From: Chitinophaga tropicalis
GTDB taxonomy: Bacteria; Bacteroidota; Bacteroidia; Chitinophagales; Chitinophagaceae
DNA: 64,000 nt
Direction of reading: 5' to 3'
NCBI RefSeq assembly: GCF_009758205.1
Contig: NZ_WRXN01000007.1
Span: 1 to 64,000, forward strand
Positions 7,226 to 15,607 of the stretch are shown here, one piece after another; position 1 is the first letter of the stretch; every line of letters starts with the position of its first letter. Both the position numbers and the translations under genes were made by a program. The notes under the pieces were generated by a model. The model did no database searches. It was not told the origin of the DNA and saw only the letters and a list, made by a program, of their open reading frames with translations.

Positions 7226-8467
7226 TCAGTGAATATCCTCGTTGGCAAGTCCGTTCAGATCGTACACTACTTTGCCGGCGCGGATGGTCAGTTCACATGT
7301 TAACCGCCGGGTACCTTCCTGTCTGCTCTTTCCATCCGTAAAACCAAATTTACCTTTATCTACCCGTAGAATGGCGATATCTGCCACGTTGTTCACTGAC
7401 AGGCTTCCCAGTTCCGGATGATGAATAGCATCTGCCGCGGCGGAGGTAGTGGCCTTTATCAGCTCTGGTAAAGGCATGCCCAGGTTGAGGAATTTTGACA
7501 TTACGTTGAGCATGTCTTTCATGGCCCCGTTCATGCTGCCGGTGTGGATATCGGTGCTGATGGTATTGGGGAAGAAGCCAGCTTTGATGGCGGGCAATGC
7601 CTGCGTGTAACTGAAGCTGGTACCGCCGTGCCCTACATCGAAGAGTATTCCTTTTTTACGGGCTTCCCACATAAATGGCTGCAGGTTGCCGTTGTCGTCC
7701 ACGATGGATTGACGGCCTTTCACTTTGGCGTATACATGGGTGAAGATATCGCCGGGGCGCAGGTGTTTCATGAACAGTTCTTCGATGGATAGAGGAGGGT
7801 TACTACCTCCGAAATCTATCATGACAGGGGTACCGGTAGCTTTGCCCGCTTCCACTGCCCGATCTACCGGCGCCCATTCCGCGCCTTCATAGTGGGCTAC
7901 TTTAACGCCTACTATCCATTGCCTGAACTTACGGATGGTTAATGCGGTCATCTTTGCATCCATGTCTGTCAGGTCCTGTTCAAATGGTCCGCCGCGCATA
8001 CCGCCGCCTACTATATTAACGAATGCAAGCACTCTTGTTTTTGAATGCCGGATGGTCTGATCTAAAAATATCTCGAAATTCTTCCAGCCGGAGCTGCCGG
8101 CATCCACGACGGTGGTAACACCGCAACGGAAGGTAAATCCATCCGGCGCTACGGCGTCATAGCTGTTGTTCAGATAGCGGTTGGGCGTGGTGCCTGCGAA
8201 GTTGTGTGTATGAAGATCAATAAGACCTGGTGTTACGTACAGGTCTTTGGCATCGATAACTGTTTTTGCTGTAGCAGGGTCAATATGCGCTGCTACTTTT
8301 ACAATGCTGTCACCAGTCACAGCAATATCCATTACGGCATCTATCCTGTTGCGGGGGTCAATCACATGACCTCCCTTGATCAGTATGCTGTATTGTTGTG
8401 CATGTGCATAGGTGAAAATAAGATGTGCGGATACAAAGAGTATCCAATGTGTAATAGCTCCCCTCAT
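7226..8467 (-). CDS. Amidohydrolase/deacetylase-family metal-dependent hydrolase, exported
   Basis: Amidohydrolase superfamily, of the dihydroorotase/D-aminoacylase-like type. The ATG at 8465-8467 opens a Sec signal (ITHWILFVSAHLIFTYAHAQ). The metal-binding HxH is at residues 86-88 (GLIDLHTHNF). GVKVAHYEG near 180 holds a candidate bridging lysine, and MIDFGGSNPP, GDIFTHVYAKVKG and STDIHTGSM supply further ligands including the last aspartate. It resembles the EF_0837-type amidohydrolases, which I recall being encoded beside SelA-like PLP enzymes; the same pairing occurs here. Likely reaction: removal of an acyl group from an N-acyl amino or sugar acid in the periplasm (inference). Confidence 0.85.
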   Translation of the reverse strand: MRGAITHWILFVSAHLIFTYAHAQQYSILIKGGHVIDPRNRIDAVMDIAVTGDSIVKVAAHIDPATAKTVIDAKDLYVTPGLIDLHTHNFAGTTPNRYLNNSYDAVAPDGFTFRCGVTTVVDAGSSGWKNFEIFLDQTIRHSKTRVLAFVNIVGGGMRGGPFEQDLTDMDAKMTALTIRKFRQWIVGVKVAHYEGAEWAPVDRAVEAGKATGTPVMIDFGGSNPPLSIEELFMKHLRPGDIFTHVYAKVKGRQSIVDDNGNLQPFMWEARKKGILFDVGHGGTSFSYTQALPAIKAGFFPNTISTDIHTGSMNGAMKDMLNVMSKFLNLGMPLPELIKATTSAAADAIHHPELGSLSVNNVADIAILRVDKGKFGFTDGKSRQEGTRRLTCELTIRAGKVVYDLNGLANEDIH

Positions 8468-8621
8468 TTCCTTTACTTTTAAATTGAGACCTGTAATATG
8501 CAGGCACACCCTCCCGCCAGGAGGCGGGAAAGGCGAGATAACATGATATCATGCGCTACCATGTCTCCCATTTGCTGGTGGGAGGGGTATGCCTTGCTTC
8601 TGTAATTAAATAAGACAGGGC

Positions 8622-8652
8622 GGGCTGGTAGTTTCATCCATAACACCAGCCC
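8622..8652 (-). terminator. Hairpin between SelA-like and amidohydrolase genes
   Basis: An 8-bp stem GGGCTGGT (8622-8629) with ACCAGCCC (8645-8652). On the minus strand it is followed by GCCCTGTCTTATTTAATT, a weak U-rich tail. It sits in the 219-bp gap after the SelA-like gene, wider than the other gaps of the locus, together with a second small hairpin at 8513-8528. It may attenuate downstream expression. Confidence 0.45.
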
Positions 8653-8686
8653 TTTGATCCCTGCGGGTGACTAAACACGCCATTTA

Positions 8687-9913
8687 TCAACCATGCGTTT
8701 CTGAAAATACTTTTTTCAACTGTGCGGCTACTATCTTTTCCTGTCCGGGTACCAGCATCCATGTAGTTACGTTGAAGGTATGCTGGTTGGCGCCGTCTGC
8801 CACTTCTATTGAGGGATTGCCTTTGCGAAGCGTTTCCCGTATCTGTGCTGCTGTTGCCGGTACCTTTGCGGGGTCCCAGGTAATGTGCAGCGTAGGAATA
8901 TGATTGGCTACGGGAGGCACATGTACAGAAGTTGTTATGCCGGGTACAGAGGTCACTGCATCACTGATCAGTTTAATCTGTGTCTCCCACATTTTCCATT
9001 CTTTTGCATGATCTGTGGCCAGGTAGGTTTCCAGTGCCACGAGCATGCCAAGCACTTCTTCTTTGTTTACTTTAAGGCCTCTGCCAATGGTATTGCCGCG
9101 GGGGGGCGCGCTCAATCGTGCTGCCTGTATATATTTTTTCCGGCCCAGCAGCAATCCTGCGCTCTGCGGACCGCGGATGCCTTTACCTCCTGAAAAACAA
9201 ACCAGGTCATATCCCATGCCGGTGTATTTCCAGAGGTTTTCTACCGGGGGAACGTCCGCAGCACAATCTATCATTGTGGGGATATTATGTTTCTGCGCTA
9301 TCTGCAGAAATTCTTCCACCTGTATCTTACCGTCAAAGTTATTGGCGTTGAGGAAGTACATCAATGCGGTTTTGTCTGAGATAGCTTTTTCCAGTTCTTC
9401 GCGGGTCTCTATGTATATGATCTTCAGTCCGACATTCTGCATGGCATGTGCATAAGCGATTTCATGCGCTTTCTGCATGATCACTTCTGACTTCATACCT
9501 GTTCCTTCCAGGAAGGGCAATGCCGCTACTTTCTTTTCGTCCATACCGGTAATTACGCCTGCGGCGCCGAGCGTCATTGCGGCTGCCGCCCCGGAGGTAA
9601 CGGTAGCATATTCACATTTCAGCAGCTGTGCAATACGCTCTCCTACTTTATCCTGGAGTTCATCCAGTAATACATACTCTTTGGAAGCGTAGTTGATGGC
9701 GGTCATCACTTCAGGCCTCATCAGGGAGCCTGTCATGAATGTATATGTACCGGCGGCATTGATAAAAGTGCGGATGCCAAGGTCTTTAAAATAGTCTTTT
9801 GCGCCTGCTGTTCCTTCAGCTTCTTCTGTAATGGGCAATAGCTTAGCAGTGCCTGCAAATGCCCCGAGTACGGGCAATGCAGACATATTTTTCAACAAGT
9901 CTCTACGGTTCAT
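8687..9913 (-). CDS. SelA-like PLP-dependent enzyme with Tat signal
   Basis: Fold-type I PLP enzyme of the SelA-related/aminotransferase V group, whose studied members include D-glucosaminate-6-phosphate ammonia-lyase. The ATG at 9911-9913 starts a Tat-type signal (NRRDLLKNMSALPVLGAFAG). The mature part shows GIRTFINAAGTYTFMTGS, the cofactor-phosphate segment VTSGAAAAMTLGAAG, MIDCAADVPP with the Asp that contacts the pyridine ring, and CFSGGKGIRGPQSAG with the Schiff-base lysine at about residue 244. Tat export suits a protein that binds PLP in the cytoplasm before crossing the membrane. Probable role: alpha,beta-elimination of ammonia from an amino acid or amino-sugar acid, with RidA encoded just upstream. 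Substrate unknown. Confidence 0.85.
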   Translation of the reverse strand: MNRRDLLKNMSALPVLGAFAGTAKLLPITEEAEGTAGAKDYFKDLGIRTFINAAGTYTFMTGSLMRPEVMTAINYASKEYVLLDELQDKVGERIAQLLKCEYATVTSGAAAAMTLGAAGVITGMDEKKVAALPFLEGTGMKSEVIMQKAHEIAYAHAMQNVGLKIIYIETREELEKAISDKTALMYFLNANNFDGKIQVEEFLQIAQKHNIPTMIDCAADVPPVENLWKYTGMGYDLVCFSGGKGIRGPQSAGLLLGRKKYIQAARLSAPPRGNTIGRGLKVNKEEVLGMLVALETYLATDHAKEWKMWETQIKLISDAVTSVPGITTSVHVPPVANHIPTLHITWDPAKVPATAAQIRETLRKGNPSIEVADGANQHTFNVTTWMLVPGQEKIVAAQLKKVFSETHG

Positions 9914-9947
9914 ATGTAAAAAGAAAAAAGGTAAAAGAAATGATTCA

Positions 9948-10409
9948 CTACAGGGTAGCAATGCAATCCATCTCTACGAGAGAATCGCCGGGCACTCCTC
10001 CATACACAGCTACTGTGGTACGTACCGGCGGATTACTGCCGAAACGGCCTTTATACACCTCATTCATTGCTTTGTAGTCATTCAGATCGTGCAGGAACAC
10101 GCTTACTTTCAGCACTTTCTTCATGGAAGAACCGGCTTTGATCAGCTGTTTTTCCATTTCTTTCAGTACATGGTCTGTATGCGCCTTGATATCTCCTTCA
10201 AAGTGAGCGCCGATACCGGCAATGAACACCATGTTGCCATGCACCCGGAAACTGGAAAATAAAGGTACTTCCTGCTCGTATACCACCTCTCCCTGGGGAG
10301 TTGACTCAGGGAGTGAGGAACCTGCAGCTTTAGCTACGGCATTTATACCAGTGATGCCGGCAATAGCGGCTACCATTTTCTTTAATACGGATCTCCTTTG
10401 GTTTTGCAT
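9948..10409 (-). CDS. RidA-family protein with Tat signal
   Basis: RidA proteins hydrolyse reactive enamine/imine intermediates made by PLP-dependent lyases, releasing keto acid and ammonia. The N-terminus (NQRRSVLKKMVAAIAGITGINAVAKA) is a twin-arginine signal, unusual because RidA is normally cytoplasmic. The mature part keeps the core: VHGNMVFIAGIGAH, a helix THDVLKEMEKQLIKAG-like region, VLKVSVFLHDLNDY, PPVRTTVAVYG with the conserved substrate-binding arginine, and the final VEMDCIATL. It lies 34 bases upstream of the SelA-like gene, so both are probably made together and act together. Confidence 0.88.
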   Translation of the reverse strand: MQNQRRSVLKKMVAAIAGITGINAVAKAAGSSLPESTPQGEVVYEQEVPLFSSFRVHGNMVFIAGIGAHFEGDIKAHTDHVLKEMEKQLIKAGSSMKKVLKVSVFLHDLNDYKAMNEVYKGRFGSNPPVRTTVAVYGGVPGDSLVEMDCIATL

Positions 10410-10446
10410 GATTTCAGAAAGTTTGTTATGATGAGAACAGGTAAAA

Positions 10447-10469
10447 GGGACCGGTTGTTCACCGGTCCC
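10447..10469 (-). terminator. Hairpin between SusD and RidA genes
   Basis: A perfect 9-bp stem GGGACCGGT (10447-10455) with ACCGGTCCC (10461-10469), followed on the minus strand by TTTTACC. It lies 12 bases after the SusD stop and could end part of the transcripts before the catabolic genes. Confidence 0.6.
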
Positions 10470-10481
10470 GGTAAAATCTTC

Positions 10482-12014
10482 TTATTGTTTATCCCACCAG
10501 ATGTGGGTTGTCATCAGGTTGGCTCCCTGGCGGGTGATAGCTTCTGCCAGGCTTGCGCTGTTCACGCTTTCTTCAGATGGCGGATACAGCAACCGGCGGG
10601 GAATAGTACCTCCGGTAATGTTGCCGGGAATATTTACTGGAGTCAGTTGCGGGTAGCCTGTACGGCGCCAGTCGGCATATATTTCCTGCTCATCGATGAA
10701 AAGGGACACCCATTTTTCTGCGCCTATCATGGCCAGTTTTTCGTCTGTCGTTCCTGTTAGCTGATGTGCCGCCTGGTATTGTGCGATCCTTGTGCTGGCA
10801 ATCACGCCAGCGTCCCCGAACAATGCCCAGTTACGCATGGAAGCGCCGATGGCGGCAGAGAAAGCGTCAGCAGCATTTCCTTCGTACCATCCTCTTACAG
10901 ATGCTTCTGCCAGCAGCAGGTTGGTTTCGGCGGCGCTCATCAGGATATAAGGTGCGTCGTACTGTAATATGGTGGCCGGGTTAGGCTCTGAGTAAGTAAC
11001 AAAATCTGCCGGTTTTGTGAGCAGGCCGTTGGGCATACCTTTCTGCAAGGCGGTGGAAGTATCTGGTTTGCCTCCATTCCATACAACGGCTATTACATTC
11101 AGGCGGGGATCGTTGTTATTCTTCAGGGAAGTGATGAATGTCTGTGCCAGCTTACCGCCTTCTGTGTTGCTGTTGCCGTTTGCTACTGCGTAGTCGCTGG
11201 ACAGCAAAGCTGCTGCTGCGGGGTTACGGTTAATGGTCTGCGAGCCGTCTGAATACTTCATGGTAGCAATGTCTGCATCGGCTGTGATCACGCCGCCTGC
11301 AATTGCTTTCTTTACCCAAACTTCTGCGGTGGCAGCATCTCTTTTGGAAAGGCGCATGCCTAAGCGCAGCATCAGGGAATAGGCGAATTTCTTCCATTTC
11401 GTCACATCACCGCTGTAGATAAAGTCGCCCGCCCCGAAAGTAACTCGACCTGCGTTGAGCTTTGCAGCAAACACTTCCAGGTCATTCAGCATATCTGCGT
11501 AAATGGAAGCCTGTGAGTCATATTTAGGTGTGAAGTTGTTGGTGGTATATCCTTTCACGGCATCTGTGTAAGGGATATCTCCATACAGGTCTGTGATGCG
11601 GTGCATGATGTACACACGGAAGATCTTAGCGATGGCCAGTTTATTGGCATCTGCCGCATCGGTAGAATCCAGTGCGTTGATAGTTGTGGCGATCTCATTT
11701 ACGGCGGTTACGTACCCCGTCGTGAAATAATCGTATGGGTAAGTACCTTGCTGGAAGTAGTATTTATCACCAATACCGGGTACATCTTTGTAGGTAGCAA
11801 AGTGTTGCATGGAGCCGCCGCAGGCCAGTGCATTGGTAGCAAAATAGCTGTTTCCCATGGCATCCAGCAAGGCTTTGCTGAATACATATTCAGGTTCGGC
11901 AACGGGAGAAGCGTCCGGGTTGGTGTTCAGTTCTTCGAAGCCTTTATCGCATGACTGCAAAGCCATTATGGCTGCAACTGCTGTATATATCAGGTAGTTA
12001 AATCGCATTTTCAT
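10482..12014 (-). CDS. SusD-like nutrient-binding outer membrane lipoprotein (SusD-like_2 type)
   Basis: This is the surface lipoprotein that captures substrate over a SusC barrel. The start at 12012-12014 opens a lipoprotein signal (FNYLIYTAVAAIMALQSC) with Cys near residue 22. The sequence after it, DKGFEELNTNPDASPVAEPEYVF, is typical of the SusD-like_2 branch rather than classic RagB/SusD. Further family features are the TPR-like helices around AKIFRVYIMHRITDLYGDIPYTDAVKG and a C-terminal LFIDEQEIYADWRRTGYPQL segment. It lies 104 bases after the SusC gene, with a hairpin in between. Ligand unknown; the downstream enzymes suggest an N-acylated amino or sugar acid or a peptide-like compound (inference). 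Confidence 0.9.
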   Translation of the reverse strand: MKMRFNYLIYTAVAAIMALQSCDKGFEELNTNPDASPVAEPEYVFSKALLDAMGNSYFATNALACGGSMQHFATYKDVPGIGDKYYFQQGTYPYDYFTTGYVTAVNEIATTINALDSTDAADANKLAIAKIFRVYIMHRITDLYGDIPYTDAVKGYTTNNFTPKYDSQASIYADMLNDLEVFAAKLNAGRVTFGAGDFIYSGDVTKWKKFAYSLMLRLGMRLSKRDAATAEVWVKKAIAGGVITADADIATMKYSDGSQTINRNPAAAALLSSDYAVANGNSNTEGGKLAQTFITSLKNNNDPRLNVIAVVWNGGKPDTSTALQKGMPNGLLTKPADFVTYSEPNPATILQYDAPYILMSAAETNLLLAEASVRGWYEGNAADAFSAAIGASMRNWALFGDAGVIASTRIAQYQAAHQLTGTTDEKLAMIGAEKWVSLFIDEQEIYADWRRTGYPQLTPVNIPGNITGGTIPRRLLYPPSEESVNSASLAEAITRQGANLMTTHIWWDKQ

Positions 12015-12040
12015 CCTTAGTGGTTTTAATTTCAGGTAAT

Positions 12041-12090
12041 GTCTCAGTTTCTTTTTATTAAGAGCCTGGTCCTGCGGGCCAGACTGAGAC
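12041..12090 (-). other. Nested hairpin between SusC and SusD genes
   Basis: An outer stem GTCTCAG/CTGAGAC (12041-12047, 12084-12090) encloses an inner stem CTGGTCC/GGGCCAG (12066-12072, 12076-12082). There is no strong U tail, so it is more likely an mRNA stability or stoichiometry element than a full terminator. Confidence 0.45.
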
Positions 12091-12118
12091 AGTATCAATT
12101 TTTCAGCAAAAACGATGA

Positions 12119-15100
12119 TTAGAATTTAACCATCAGGTTGGCGCCAAAACTTCTTGTACGGGGAATACCAAATGCTTCAAAGCCTTGTGCATTGCTGTTG
12201 GTATAGCTTGATTCCGGATCGAAGTTGTCTGTTTTCTTGTACAGAATTAACAGGTTACGTGCAACGAAAGAAAGCGATGCACTCTGTACCACTTTCAGTT
12301 TCTGTACAGGTATCTGATAGCTGAACACTACCTGACGCAGTTTTACAAAGCTGCCGTCATACATGAAATGATCAGTGTAGTTCTTTGTGTTATCGTAGTA
12401 GAGACGGAGGTTAGATACCGGAATGGTGTTAGTATAGTCATTACCATTCTGATCAACACCTGTCAGTGTGAGGCCATTTTCCCTGCCTGCCATTGTTTTC
12501 TTGTGCAGGCCGAAGCGGGTAGCATATACGTCCATTACAGAGAATACCTTGTTACCGAATTTCCCGTCTACCAGCACATCGAGAGAGAGGCGTTTGTAAG
12601 TGAAGGTGTTGGAGAGGCCCATAGTTAAAGGGGGCACGCCATTACCGAGTGCTTTCAGATCGCTTTTCTGTTCATAACCTGTAGCGCTGTTATATACGGT
12701 CTGTCCTTTATCGTTCTTCACAGTGGTATAACCTTTGATGATACCATAGGGCTGGCCTACTGTGTTGTGAACAAATGCCCAGCTACCAACGCTGGTGGCC
12801 ATCTGCAGGGTGTTCAGGCCAGCTGCCAGCTGTTCTACTTTGCTGGTGTTATGCGCCATGTTATAGCTTACATTCCAGGTGAAGTTTTTACCTTTTATGG
12901 GAGTACCTGTTAACAGTATTTCTATCCCCTTGTTAGACAGTTTACCAACATTGAGCAATGCGTTGTTATAACCGGATGCGGTAGATACGGCAGTGCTTAC
13001 AATATCGTCTGTCGTTTGTTTCTTATAGTAAGTCACATCAAAGCCCAGCCGGTTATTGAAGAACTGTGCTTCTGCGCCTACTTCATATGTAGTAGAGGTT
13101 AATGGTTTCAGGTTAGAGTTGGTTACCAGGTTGACTGCGTTTGACTGTGTGATCTGTTGTACCGGGCGACCCAGGTGTCCACCCTGTACCATGCTGTATG
13201 TCTGGTTCAGGATATATGGATCCGGAGTGGCGCCGCCTACCTGTGCCCATGAAGCGCGTACTTTGGCAAAGCTGACCACGTTTGGCAGAGATACTGCATC
13301 AGACAGTATGAAGCTGGTACCTACTGCAGGATAGAAGATACGGTTGTTCTTTGGGCTCAATGTAGAGAACCAGTCCTGGCGGCCGGTGAAGGTCAGGAAT
13401 ACCAGTGATTTATAATCAAGGTCTACTGAACCGAACACAGAGTTGGTAGCTACATTGTTCCTTGTAGGAGTAGTAGTGGTAGTGGTCAGGTTAGTATAGC
13501 TGTAGAAGAAAGGAATGATGAACTGTGTACCGGCAATAGCAGTCTGGTTGGACTGATAACGGCGTGCGTTCACACCACCAAATACATTCAGGCCAACAGT
13601 GCCGGCAAATTTGGTGTTGTAGGTAGCAGTCAGCATAGAGTTGGTTTCTGCTACGGAGTTCCTCAGTTCGCTGTATTCGCCCGCGGCACCGGTGGTATAT
13701 ACGGTACCTGTGGGGATCACGCCTACGTAGTTATAGTTGAAGAAGTCACGGCTGACGGTACCTTTTACGTAGAGGTTTTTCAGGAGATCGTATCTTACGC
13801 TTGCCTGACCAATAAAGCGGTTCTTGGTATCCCTGTTACGGAACCTGTTCACCACGAAGTAGGGGTTAGATGCGTAGGCTGTTTCGTTCCACTGTGTTTC
13901 ACGGCCTGTTGAGTCATAGCCGGGAGCGAGTGAGCGGATATCTACTGTGTTGGCAATCATGTATACGCCCCAGTTGGGGTTGCCGGTGGCATCCCCGGAA
14001 CTGGAGCGGTTTCTTGCATTCTCAACATTATATTGCGCTATAGCTTCAATGCTCAGTTTCTTACCCAGGAAAGCATTCAGGTTCAGGTTAGCGATTTTCT
14101 TGTCGAAATTTGAACTTGGAACGATGCTTTTGCTGTTGGTATTGGAGAGCGAGAAGCGGAAATTAATTGCATCACTGCCACCGTTGAAAGCCACTGTATT
14201 TGTAAAAGTGGAGCCTGTACGGTAGAAGTTGTCTATATTATTTTTCTGGGGAGAGTATTTGTGCATTTTGCCATCAAATGCGATATAGTCGGTACCATCC
14301 ATTTTGGCGCCCCATGAGCGGCGGCCCCAGGTAATTGCCTGGTCCTGTGAGGTTGGTTTCATGCCACCGTCGCCCTGACCGTATACATACTGCCAATCGG
14401 GTTTTACTGCTGGTGTTTCCAGTGTCATGGTAGTATTATAGTCCACGCCGATACCTTTGCGGGCGCGGCCTTTCTTGGTAGTGATGAGGATAACGCCGTT
14501 GGCAGCGCGGGAGCCGTACAATGCAGCAGCGGTACCGCCTTTCAGTACGCTGATAGTTTCAATATCGTCAGGGTTGATGCCGCCAATACCGTCGCCTCTG
14601 TCTACGTTCTGGCCACCGCCGCCAGTGGTGGGGCTACCGCCTGGAGTGGTGTTATCTATGGGCATGCCGTTCACTACATATAAAGGCTGGTTATCGCTGC
14701 CCAGTGAGCTGTTACCACGGATGATGACACGGCTGGAGCCGCCGGGGCCACTTGCCAGGCTGGTAGCGTTCACACCTGCAATTTTGCCGCTCAGTGCATT
14801 GGCAATGTTCACCTCACGCGCCTGTGTGAAATCACTTCCTTTTACTTCTGTTACGGCATATACCAGCGCTTTCTTCTCTTTCTTTACACCCAGCGCGGTC
14901 ACTACTACTTCTGACAGGGATTCATTGGATTCTGCCAGCTTTACACTTACTGCAGCTCCCAGATCGGTTACTGATATTTCCTGTTTGGCGAAGCCCATAG
15001 AGCTAACCACTAATACTAAGGGAGCAGTTGCGCCTTTCAGGTTCAGCTCAAACTGACCTTCCCCGTCAGCAACGGTAGCTATGGAGGGGTTACCTTTCAG

Positions 15101-15562
15101 CATAATGGTAGCGCCCGGAACGGGAGCTCCGTCAGGCCCTGTGATTTTACCTTTGAGCTTATCTGCCATCAATGCGCTCTGCTGGAATGTAGTAGCAGCA
15201 CCAGGCATGTAAATAGAATATTGTGTTCTGTTGATTCGCATATAGGTGAGTGAGAAATCGGCCAGCAGGAGTTTCAGTGCGGCTTCTGCCTCCATGTTCT
15301 CAACTTTTTCGAGAAGATCTGCAGAGATGTTCTTTCCATCCAGCAATCCTTCTTTGTAGGCAATACGGATATTCTGAAACCTTTTCAGTTTCAATAAAGC
15401 ATCTTTAAGGGACACTGTAGCTGATGCATGTTTGGAAGGGACCTTTTCAGACTGTCTCATGGCATACACCGGCGACGTCTGTGCGCTGACGGGCAAGGCA
15501 ATACCTGGCAACAGGGCACAGGAGAGCAGCCCCAAAACGAGATTTTGGTTCAAAATGTTCAT
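12119..15562 (-). CDS. SusC/RagA TonB-dependent transporter with STN signalling domain
   Basis: An outer-membrane TonB-dependent transporter of 1147 aa. Domains in order: Sec signal (1-28); STN domain (about 48-118), which touches FecR in the periplasm; carboxypeptidase-regulatory-like domain (about 135-210, KGKITGPDGAPVPGATIMLKG); TonB-box-like LSEVVVTALGVKK near 216; plug (about 235-365, with YVVNGMPID and ALYGSRAANGVILITTKKG); then the beta-barrel to a C-terminal aromatic end (ANLMVKF). The STN domain plus the upstream FecR and sigma genes indicate trans-envelope signalling: substrate binding should activate the sigma factor. It pairs with the SusD at 10482-12014. Confidence 0.95.
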   Translation of the reverse strand: MNILNQNLVLGLLSCALLPGIALPVSAQTSPVYAMRQSEKVPSKHASATVSLKDALLKLKRFQNIRIAYKEGLLDGKNISADLLEKVENMEAEAALKLLLADFSLTYMRINRTQYSIYMPGAATTFQQSALMADKLKGKITGPDGAPVPGATIMLKGNPSIATVADGEGQFELNLKGATAPLVLVVSSMGFAKQEISVTDLGAAVSVKLAESNESLSEVVVTALGVKKEKKALVYAVTEVKGSDFTQAREVNIANALSGKIAGVNATSLASGPGGSSRVIIRGNSSLGSDNQPLYVVNGMPIDNTTPGGSPTTGGGGQNVDRGDGIGGINPDDIETISVLKGGTAAALYGSRAANGVILITTKKGRARKGIGVDYNTTMTLETPAVKPDWQYVYGQGDGGMKPTSQDQAITWGRRSWGAKMDGTDYIAFDGKMHKYSPQKNNIDNFYRTGSTFTNTVAFNGGSDAINFRFSLSNTNSKSIVPSSNFDKKIANLNLNAFLGKKLSIEAIAQYNVENARNRSSSGDATGNPNWGVYMIANTVDIRSLAPGYDSTGRETQWNETAYASNPYFVVNRFRNRDTKNRFIGQASVRYDLLKNLYVKGTVSRDFFNYNYVGVIPTGTVYTTGAAGEYSELRNSVAETNSMLTATYNTKFAGTVGLNVFGGVNARRYQSNQTAIAGTQFIIPFFYSYTNLTTTTTTPTRNNVATNSVFGSVDLDYKSLVFLTFTGRQDWFSTLSPKNNRIFYPAVGTSFILSDAVSLPNVVSFAKVRASWAQVGGATPDPYILNQTYSMVQGGHLGRPVQQITQSNAVNLVTNSNLKPLTSTTYEVGAEAQFFNNRLGFDVTYYKKQTTDDIVSTAVSTASGYNNALLNVGKLSNKGIEILLTGTPIKGKNFTWNVSYNMAHNTSKVEQLAAGLNTLQMATSVGSWAFVHNTVGQPYGIIKGYTTVKNDKGQTVYNSATGYEQKSDLKALGNGVPPLTMGLSNTFTYKRLSLDVLVDGKFGNKVFSVMDVYATRFGLHKKTMAGRENGLTLTGVDQNGNDYTNTIPVSNLRLYYDNTKNYTDHFMYDGSFVKLRQVVFSYQIPVQKLKVVQSASLSFVARNLLILYKKTDNFDPESSYTNSNAQGFEAFGIPRTRSFGANLMVKF

Positions 15563-15607
15563 AGTTTTTTTTTACGTGTCCTAGTTTTCCGCGCGTTTTT
15601 CCGCTGT

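Noticed and set aside
7144..7248. Upstream start giving a 341-aa RraA-like protein
   Set aside because: It would overlap the amidohydrolase stop and bury the Sec signal 35 residues inside the protein; the ATG at 7143 is preferred. The same reasoning moved the starts at 4894, 8467, 9913, 12014 and 47119.
14457..15056. 199-codon plus-strand frame opposite the first SusC
   Set aside because: It mirrors the conserved plug and regulatory domain of SusC; composition (Pro/Ser/Thr-rich) is that of an antisense frame.
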